Below the pieces are notes generated by a model. The model was given only the letters and a program-made list of their open reading frames with translations, did not search any database and was not told the origin of the DNA. From an uncultured Shinella sp. (GTDB lineage: Bacteria > Pseudomonadota > Alphaproteobacteria > Rhizobiales > Rhizobiaceae), in NCBI GenBank assembly GCA_946481465.1, contig CAMLOC010000274.1:1-5790 (forward strand): DNA of 5,790 bases, in the 5' to 3' direction. The position numbers and the translations under genes are program-made. Shown in pieces: positions 1-3,838 of this stretch (within the stretch, counting starts at the first letter, position 1; each line of letters opens with the position of its first letter).

Positions 1-911
1 ATGAGGATATCGGCCGTGCGGAAACGGTAGCCGGGCGTGATGAAGATGCCCGTCGCGCCGGACCACGGCTTGATCGTGCCGTCCTCGTCGGCGGCGCTTT
101 CGAGGAGGCGCAGCGAGGTGGTGCCGACGGAAACGATGCGCCCGCCCCTCGCCCGCACGGTGTTGAGCGCGGCGGCGGTCTCCGCCGAGACGTAGCCAAT
201 CTCCTCGTGCATGACGTGATCGGTCGTGTCGTCGGCCTTCACCGGCAGGAACGTGCCGGCGCCGACATGCAGCGTCACGAAATGCCGCTCGACGCCGAGC
301 GCGTCGAGCTTTTCAAAAAGCGCGTCGGTGAAATGTAGGCCGGCCGTCGGCGCCGCGACGGCGCCCTCCTCGCGGGCATAGATCGTCTGGTAGTCGCGGC
401 GGTCCGCCTCGTCGTCCTCACGCTTGGAGGCGATGTAGGGCGGCAGCGGGATATGGCCGACGCTGGCGATGGCACGGTCGAGATCGGGGCCGGAAGCGTC
501 GAAATGCAGGGTGACCTCGCCGCCCTCGCCTTTCTGCTCGACGGTCGCCGAAAGCGCTTCCGCCGCGCCGAAGGTGATGCGGTCACCCAGCTTGATGCGC
601 TTGCCGGGCCGGGCAAAAGCCTTCCAGCGGTCGCCGGCGATGCGCATGTGCAGCGTCGCGGAAACCTTCTGGCCGCCCGCGCCCTCGCGGTGTCGGATGC
701 CCTCGAGCTGGGCCGGAATGACGCGCGTGTCGTTGAAGACCAGCGCGTCGCCGGGGCGCAGCAGCGACGGCAGGTCGCCGACGGTGCGGTCCTCGTAGGG
801 TGCGTCCCTGCCCGGCTGAACGACGAGCAGCCTTGCCGCCTCACGCGGCGTTACCGGGCGCAGCGCGATGTTTTCTTCCGGCAGATCGAAATCGAAGAGG
901 TCGACGCGCAT
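1..911 (-). CDS. queA: QueA, S-adenosylmethionine:tRNA ribosyltransferase-isomerase (3' end outside window)
   Basis: QueA transfers and isomerises the ribosyl group of S-adenosylmethionine onto 7-aminomethyl-7-deazaguanine at the tRNA wobble position, giving epoxyqueuosine. It is a cytoplasmic enzyme of queuosine synthesis. The frame is open for 303 codons from the ATG at 911 to the window edge. The family is usually about 350-360 residues, so some 50-60 C-terminal residues are missing. Family hallmarks are visible: [13 protein letters not shown] at 4-16, [11 protein letters not shown] at 59-69, GHIPLPPYI at 152-160, [10 protein letters not shown] at 186-195, [11 protein letters not shown] at 214-224, [11 protein letters not shown] at 263-273 and FITPGYRF at 290-297. 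The start is fixed by this N-terminal match. No good Shine-Dalgarno is seen in the 8-base gap after the upstream membrane-protein gene, so translation is probably coupled to that gene. In relatives tgt often follows. Identification is secure. Confidence 0.97.
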   Translation of the reverse strand, partial: MRVDLFDFDLPEENIALRPVTPREAARLLVVQPGRDAPYEDRTVGDLPSLLRPGDALVFNDTRVIPAQLEGIRHREGAGGQKVSATLHMRIAGDRWKAFARPGKRIKLGDRITFGAAEALSATVEQKGEGGEVTLHFDASGPDLDRAIASVGHIPLPPYIASKREDDEADRRDYQTIYAREEGAVAAPTAGLHFTDALFEKLDALGVERHFVTLHVGAGTFLPVKADDTTDHVMHEEIGYVSAETAAALNTVRARGGRIVSVGTTSLRLLESAADEDGTIKPWSGATGIFITPGYRFRTADIL

Positions 912-919
912 GGACGGGC

Positions 920-1369
920 TCAGGTGAAGCGGATCATGAGCGCGCCGCCGACGAGCAGCACGGCGCCGGCAATGCGGCCGACGGAGATTTCGCGCACGGC
1001 CATGCCGAGGAAGCCGATGCGATCGAGCAGGATGCCGGCAAGAAGCTGCCCGGAGACGGCGAAGGCCATGACGGCGGCAGCGCCGATGCGCGGCGTCAGG
1101 TAGATGGCGGTCGTCACATAGACCGTGCCGAGCGCGCCGCCGGCAAAATAGACCCAGGCATCCGGGCCGCGCCAGTCGGGCGCCCTGCCCTCGAAGGCGG
1201 CGGTGGCGAAGACCACGAGGGCGAGGATCAGCGCGCCGGCGAAGAAGGAGACGCAGGCGGCCGCGACCGGCATGGCGAGCCCCCGGCCGAGCAGCGCATT
1301 GATGGGGGCCTGGATGGCGATGCACGCGCCCGCCGCAATGCCGAGCAGCGCCCAGAGGAAAGCAGCCAT
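920..1369 (-). CDS. YdcZ-type (DUF606) DMT-superfamily small membrane protein
   Basis: This is a 149-residue, very hydrophobic protein with about five membrane segments: roughly 2-21, 34-57, 71-92, 95-115 and 131-147. Length, segment count and the N-terminal pattern [16 protein letters not shown] fit the YdcZ/DUF606 family of half-size drug/metabolite transporter proteins. Members of that family are about 140-150 residues and are thought to pair or to be halves of full transporters. The substrate cannot be told from the sequence. The ATG at 1369 is preceded by only a weak purine run (AAGAGA, about 9 bases upstream). The gene lies just after the terminator of the cyclophilin unit and ends 8 bases before queA, so it is probably co-transcribed with queA. 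No functional link to queuosine is evident. It could be a queuosine-precursor carrier, but that is speculation. The family call is fairly sure and the function is open. Confidence 0.85.
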   Translation of the reverse strand: MAAFLWALLGIAAGACIAIQAPINALLGRGLAMPVAAACVSFFAGALILALVVFATAAFEGRAPDWRGPDAWVYFAGGALGTVYVTTAIYLTPRIGAAAVMAFAVSGQLLAGILLDRIGFLGMAVREISVGRIAGAVLLVGGALMIRFT

Positions 1370-1395
1370 ATGACGTCGTCTCTTGAAAAGCGCTC

Positions 1396-1429
1396 AAAGA
1401 AAAACCGCGCCCGCCGGGGCGAGCGCGGT
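1396..1429 (-). terminator. Intrinsic terminator after ppiB
   Basis: Read on the minus strand, the arms ACCGCGC and GCGCGGT form a 7-bp GC-rich stem around an internal part that can pair further. The stem is followed directly by TTTTTCTTT. It begins about 20 bases past the ppiB stop codon. It should end the coaD-ppiA-ppiB transcript and separate it from the DMT-queA unit, whose first ATG is only 27 bases further on. Confidence 0.85.
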
Positions 1430-1448
1430 CGAAAACGAAGGTTCTCTA

Positions 1449-1964
1449 TCAGGCGGCCGCGTCGGCGGCAACCTTCATCGAGACGATGGTGTCGGGATCG
1501 CGCACCGGCTCGCCGCGCTTGATCTTGTCGATGTTCTCCATGCCTTCGACGACCTGGCCCCAGACCGAATACTGCTTGTTGAGCCAGGGGGCATCGGTGA
1601 AGCAGATGAAGAACTGCGAGTTGGCCGAGTTCGGCATCTGGCTGCGGGCCATGGAGCAGGTGCCGCGCACATGGCTCATGTTGGAGAACTCGGCCTTCAG
1701 GTCCGGCTTTTCCGAACCGCCCATGCCGGCGCGGGCCGGGTTGAAGTCCTTGCCGCCGGTCTTGCCGTACTGCACGTCGCCGGTCTGGGCCATGAAGCCC
1801 TCGATGACGCGGTGGAAGACGACGCCGTCATAGGCGCCTTCGCGCGTCAGTTCCTTGATGCGCGCTACGTGCCCGGGCGCAAGATCCGGAAGCAGCTGGA
1901 TGACCACCTTGCCCTTCGTGGTCTCCATGATGATGGTGTTTTCCGGATCCTTGATCTCGGCCAT
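1449..1964 (-). CDS. ppiB: Cytoplasmic cyclophilin-type peptidyl-prolyl cis-trans isomerase
   Basis: A 171-residue cyclophilin with no signal peptide, predicted to catalyse proline cis-trans isomerisation in the cytoplasm. The active-site block FHRVIEGFMAQTGD is at 50-63, with the catalytic Arg52 and binding residues Phe57, Met58 and Gln60. MARSQMPNSANSQFFI at 105-120 is the second core block. Trp127 occupies the place of human CypA Trp121, the cyclosporin contact, while the CypA His126 place is Tyr. The whole domain is present. The ATG at 1964 has a strong Shine-Dalgarno (AAGGAG, 1972-1977, 7 bases away), which favours it over the internal Met13. The gene follows ppiA by 82 bases that contain a stable hairpin, and it is closely related to ppiA (long shared DNA stretches, for example around 1605-1635 and 2209-2239), which points to an old tandem duplication. 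The family is certain; the symbol follows common usage. Confidence 0.96.
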   Translation of the reverse strand: MAEIKDPENTIIMETTKGKVVIQLLPDLAPGHVARIKELTREGAYDGVVFHRVIEGFMAQTGDVQYGKTGGKDFNPARAGMGGSEKPDLKAEFSNMSHVRGTCSMARSQMPNSANSQFFICFTDAPWLNKQYSVWGQVVEGMENIDKIKRGEPVRDPDTIVSMKVAADAAA

Positions 1965-1997
1965 GGTCTTTCTCCTTCAAAGGCAGTTGCGCGAAAA

Positions 1998-2036
1998 GGT
2001 GTGTCGCCGTTCTGCGATTACAACGGGCGGCACACC
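1998..2036 (-). terminator. Stem-loop with T tract between ppiA and ppiB (attenuator-like)
   Basis: Arms 1998-2011 and 2022-2036 pair in 14 base pairs, with one G-U pair and one bulged G, around a 10-base loop. On the minus strand the stem is followed by TTTTCG. It starts 10 bases after the ppiA stop and ends 33 bases before the ppiB start. It could be a weak intrinsic terminator allowing partial read-through to ppiB, or a structure protecting or processing the mRNA. The stem is plain in the sequence; the role is inferred. Confidence 0.55.
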
Positions 2037-2046
2037 GAAAAGTGAA

Positions 2047-2616
2047 TTACTTGCCGACGGTGACCTTGATCATCCGGTCGGGATCGGTGACCGCGCCGTT
2101 ATTGGCCTCGTCGCCGCGCTTGATCTTGTCGACGTTCTCCATGCCGGAGACGACCTTGCCGACGACCGTGTACTGGCCGTTCAGGAAGTCGCCCGGGGCG
2201 AACATGATGAAGAACTGCGAATTGGCCGAGTTCGGATCCTGCGACCGGGCCATGCCGACCGTGCCGCGTTCGAAGGGCACGTTGGAGAATTCCTGCGGCA
2301 GGTCCGGCTGGCTGGAGCCGCCCGTGCCGGCCGCGTCCGGCTGGAAGCCGTCTTCCATGTCGCCGTACTGCACGTCGCCGGTCTGCGCCATGAAGCCCTC
2401 GATGACACGGTGGAAGGCGACATTGTCATATTCGCCGGCGGCGGCCAGCGCCTTGATGCGCTCGACATGCTTGGGCGCCACCTGGTCGTTCAGTTCGACG
2501 ACGACGGGGCCGTCCTTTAGCTGGATCGTGATGAATTCGGCCGCCTGGGCAACGACGGCGCTCGTCGTGGCGGCAAGGAACAGGGCTCCTGCAAAGGCGA
2601 AACGGAGGATGTTCAT
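2047..2616 (-). CDS. ppiA: Exported (periplasmic) cyclophilin-type peptidyl-prolyl cis-trans isomerase
   Basis: A 189-residue cyclophilin with a Sec signal peptide: Arg5, a hydrophobic core at about 6-22 and a likely cleavage at AQA|AE after residue 25. It should act in the periplasm on proline bonds of exported proteins. The active-site block FHRVIEGFMAQTGD lies at 68-81, with Arg70, Phe75, Met76 and Gln78. MARSQDPNSANSQFFI follows at 122-137. Phe144 stands at the human CypA Trp121 position, as in typical bacterial cyclophilins that bind cyclosporin poorly. The ATG at 2616 has AGGGAG at 2622-2627, 5 bases upstream, and begins exactly at the signal peptide, so the start is firm. It lies 33 bases after the coaD stop, which suggests one transcript with coaD, and it is a paralogue of the downstream cytoplasmic ppiB. 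The family and location calls are both strong. Confidence 0.96.
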   Translation of the reverse strand: MNILRFAFAGALFLAATTSAVVAQAAEFITIQLKDGPVVVELNDQVAPKHVERIKALAAAGEYDNVAFHRVIEGFMAQTGDVQYGDMEDGFQPDAAGTGGSSQPDLPQEFSNVPFERGTVGMARSQDPNSANSQFFIMFAPGDFLNGQYTVVGKVVSGMENVDKIKRGDEANNGAVTDPDRMIKVTVGK

Positions 2617-2649
2617 GATAGCTCCCTAAGGGGGTTCAGGATGATGGGC

Positions 2650-3144
2650 TCAGCCCGTCTTGCGGGCTTTCAGCGCCGTGAAGACGGGCGCCGGGACGAA
2701 GGCACTGACATCGCCGCCCATGGCCGCGATCTGGCGGACCAATGTGGCGGTAATGGGCCGCGAGGCGACGCCCGCCGGCAGGAAGACGGTCTGCACGTCG
2801 CTCGCCATCTGGCGGTTCATGCCGGCCATCTGCATTTCATAATCGAGATCCGTGCCGTCGCGCAGGCCGCGGATGAGCAGGCGCGCGCCGTGCTCGCGCG
2901 CGGCATCGACGACGAGATTGGAGAAGGAGACGACGCTGACATCCCCTGCCCGCGCCGGCAATGCCCCGGCGATCGACTTGCGGATGAGGTCCGCGCGCTC
3001 CTCGAAGGAGAAGAGCGGCGTCTTGCCGGGATGGATGCCGATCGCCACGATGACCTTCGGCGCCACGTTCAGCGCCTGCACCAGCACGTCGATATGGCCG
3101 TTGGTGATCGGATCGAAAGAGCCAGGATAGAAGGCGACTGTCAT
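2650..3144 (-). CDS. coaD: Phosphopantetheine adenylyltransferase
   Basis: CoaD joins ATP and 4'-phosphopantetheine to give dephospho-CoA plus pyrophosphate, the penultimate step of coenzyme A synthesis in the cytoplasm. The product is 164 residues, the normal family length. It opens with [12 protein letters not shown] at 6-17, which holds the nucleotidyltransferase TxGH signature (T14-H17). [13 protein letters not shown] at 91-103 is the conserved substrate-binding block, and the C-terminal nucleotide-binding segment [10 protein letters not shown] is at 131-140. The start at 3144 fits the family N-terminus. The Shine-Dalgarno is poor (GGGA about 9 bases upstream). The gene is probably first in a coaD-ppiA-ppiB transcript, because the gyrA terminator and a plus-strand operon separate it from gyrA. 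A possible promoter and an SOS-box-like site lie 85-110 bases upstream of the start. Confidence 0.97.
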   Translation of the reverse strand: MTVAFYPGSFDPITNGHIDVLVQALNVAPKVIVAIGIHPGKTPLFSFEERADLIRKSIAGALPARAGDVSVVSFSNLVVDAAREHGARLLIRGLRDGTDLDYEMQMAGMNRQMASDVQTVFLPAGVASRPITATLVRQIAAMGGDVSAFVPAPVFTALKARKTG

Positions 3145-3204
3145 CGGCAGGGTCCCGTTTGCCGCCTTTTGTCACGGACGGCCCCTTTCCGCAAGGGCGC
3201 GGCC

Positions 3205-3233
3205 TGTCGCAACCCGCACTGTCCCCTGTCAAG
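3205..3233 (-). promoter_or_regulatory. Possible sigma-70 promoter for coaD
   Basis: On the minus strand CTTGAC (3233-3228) matches the -35 consensus of rhizobial housekeeping promoters exactly. At 17-base spacing the -10 place reads GCGACA, a poor match, so the promoter is only tentative. The position, about 60-90 bases before the coaD start, is sensible. The SOS-like repeat lies 5 bases upstream of the -35. Confidence 0.3.
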
Positions 3234-3238
3234 TCCAT

Positions 3239-3253
3239 GAACGCCGCATGAAC
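3239..3253. promoter_or_regulatory. LexA (SOS)-box-like operator, GAAC-N7-GAAC
   Basis: GAAC at 3239-3242 and at 3250-3253 are separated by exactly 7 bases, the form described for LexA boxes in alphaproteobacteria (GAAC-N7-GAAC, or GTTC-N7-GTTC on the other strand). The two half-sites extend to direct CATGAACG repeats with an 11-base period. A third, inverted half-site follows, making the perfect 7+1+7 palindrome TGAACGGGCCGTTCA at 3249-3263. The site lies between coaD and the divergent small-protein genes, so it could act on either. The match is exact, but its use by LexA is inference. An 8-base match also occurs by chance about once per several tens of kilobases. Confidence 0.4.
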
Positions 3254-3393
3254 GGGCCGTTCAAGACCATTTCAGGCGCGGCATGTCTAAATGGCAGCAT
3301 CAAAGCCGGGAACAAAAGACGCGTCCGCGCATTCCCCCGGTCGAATACAGTGAAACAAGTAATGCGTTTCCTCTGGCTTGAAGGAACACGAAA

Positions 3394-3519
3394 ATGGCTC
3401 TGGCTCTACTCTGCATGACGATGTTCATCGCCCTTACCGCTGCAACGATCCATGCGTTGCGCGAAGAGGACCGCCCCGCCGCGCCGAAGATCGCCGGACG
3501 CGGCAAGTGGCTGCACTGA
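3394..3519 (+). CDS. Small hypothetical membrane protein, 41 residues
   Basis: I do not recognise this protein. The ATG at 3394 has a good Shine-Dalgarno (AAGGA at 3381-3385, 8 bases away). The product begins with a hydrophobic stretch (residues 2-19, LALLCMTMFIALTAAT core) and ends in a short charged tail (REEDRPAAPK, then GRGKWLH). It therefore looks like a single-pass inner-membrane peptide, or less likely a signal peptide with a tiny mature part. It is encoded opposite to every flanking gene and is followed after 14 bases by a second small membrane-protein gene, so the two probably form an operon. No clear promoter is visible upstream; the only regulatory element seen is the SOS-like site about 140 bases before the start. 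Support comes from the Shine-Dalgarno, the membrane segment and the pairing, not from homology. Confidence 0.6.
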   Translation: MALALLCMTMFIALTAATIHALREEDRPAAPKIAGRGKWLH

Positions 3520-3533
3520 GCGGAGATGGCACC

Positions 3534-3680
3534 ATGGCCGCGCTCACCATCGTCTTCACGCTCTTCATCAGCGTCGTCTTCACCTTCGACTTCGCGCGCA
3601 CGATCCTGGACCTGAAACGGGATCGTGCCGCCCTGAAGGCGGCAAGGCTGAAAACCCAAGCAGGCGGCTTCGGCGTCTGA
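3534..3680 (+). CDS. Small hypothetical membrane protein, 48 residues
   Basis: I do not recognise this protein. The ATG at 3534 is preceded by GGAG at 3522-3525, 8 bases away. A longer reading from 3378 is open, but it would overlap the 41-residue gene in another frame and lacks this initiation site, so the short form is preferred. Residues 3-18 (ALTIVFTLFISVVFTF) form one membrane segment. A basic amphipathic stretch follows (ARTILDLKRDRAALKAARLK, 21-40), then a Gly-rich end. The layout of a hydrophobic N-terminus and a helical basic tail fits a bitopic peptide with its tail in the cytoplasm. It begins 14 bases after the upstream small gene. Its stop codon lies just before a series of stem-loops and a strong terminator, which would form its 3' untranslated region. 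Confidence 0.65.
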   Translation: MAALTIVFTLFISVVFTFDFARTILDLKRDRAALKAARLKTQAGGFGV

Positions 3681-3820
3681 GAACGCCTCCCTGCGGCAAG
3701 CGCCCTCCGCGCATGGCTGCCGCAGCACGTATGCCGCCGTCAGAGCGGGTAGCCTTTCCTCCGGGCTGCCCGCACAAATGAAAAGCCGGACGGTCGTTCC
3801 CTGCCCGTCCGGCTTTTTCG
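3672..3820 (+). ncRNA. Candidate small RNA or structured 3' UTR with repeated CCUCC motifs
   Basis: Downstream of the 48-residue gene the plus strand can fold into successive hairpins. A small one at 3672-3687 (5 bp) overlaps the stop codon. One at 3691-3725 (10 bp, one bulged A) has a loop holding CCCUCC at 3703-3708. One at 3745-3773 (10 bp, one G-U pair) has a loop holding CCUCC at 3758-3762. The terminator hairpin is at 3781-3817. A further CCUCCC lies at 3686-3691, at the foot of the second hairpin. Paired hairpins exposing anti-Shine-Dalgarno motifs before a rho-independent terminator recall the alpha-r14 and cuckoo small RNAs of alphaproteobacteria, although those carry a longer CCUCCUCCC-type motif. 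No separate promoter was identified, so processing from the small-protein mRNA is possible. The structure is visible by eye; the function is inferred. Confidence 0.4.
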
Positions 3821-3822
3821 TT
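3781..3822. terminator. Bidirectional intrinsic terminator (gyrA / small-protein operon)
   Basis: The arms AAAAGCCGGACGG (3781-3793) and CCGTCCGGCTTTT (3805-3817) form a perfect 13-bp stem around an 11-base loop. On the plus strand it ends in TTTTTCGTTTT. On the minus strand it also ends in TTTT, starting about 20 bases after the gyrA stop. It therefore serves both the minus-strand gyrA and the plus-strand small genes. This is the clearest terminator in the window. Confidence 0.93.
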
Positions 3823-3838
3823 TTCAAAGGAAGAGGTC

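Noticed and set aside
453..1522. Long plus-strand frames opposite queA and the DMT gene (453-1103, 469-798, 800-1522)
   Set aside because: They are mirror frames of clearly identified genes, with Arg/Ala/Gly-rich low-complexity products and no domains.
1383..2045. A 220-codon plus-strand frame opposite ppiB, and a similar 221-codon frame at 1855-2520
   Set aside because: Both lie antisense to well-supported cyclophilin genes. Long antisense frames are expected in GC-rich coding DNA, and these show no recognisable protein features.
1605..2239. Near-identical DNA stretches at about 1605-1635 and 2209-2239 as a repeat element
   Set aside because: They encode the same conserved cyclophilin core block in the two paralogues, so common descent plus protein constraint explains them.
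2652..2668. Inverted repeat AGCCCG...CGGGCT at the end of coaD as a terminator
   Set aside because: On the minus strand no T tract follows the stem, and the next gene is only 33 bases from the coaD stop. The short TTT on the plus strand has no plus-strand gene to serve.
3182..3198. Short inverted repeat CCCTT/AAGGG upstream of coaD as a regulatory hairpin
   Set aside because: The stem is only 5 bp in GC-rich DNA, with no T tract or known motif; it is likely to be chance.
3378..3680. A 100-residue version of the 48-residue small protein, starting at 3378
   Set aside because: It would overlap the 41-residue gene in another frame and has no suitable Shine-Dalgarno, whereas the internal ATG at 3534 has GGAG 8 bases upstream and starts directly at the membrane segment.
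3394..3680. The small genes as DUF1127 proteins, which accompany cuckoo-type small RNAs in Rhodobacter
   Set aside because: Neither peptide has the Arg-rich, membrane-free DUF1127 pattern; both are hydrophobic at the N-terminus.
3300..3827. A 175-codon minus-strand frame in the coaD-gyrA gap
   Set aside because: It runs through the bidirectional terminator and opposite the two small genes with good ribosome-binding sites, and its product has no recognisable features.
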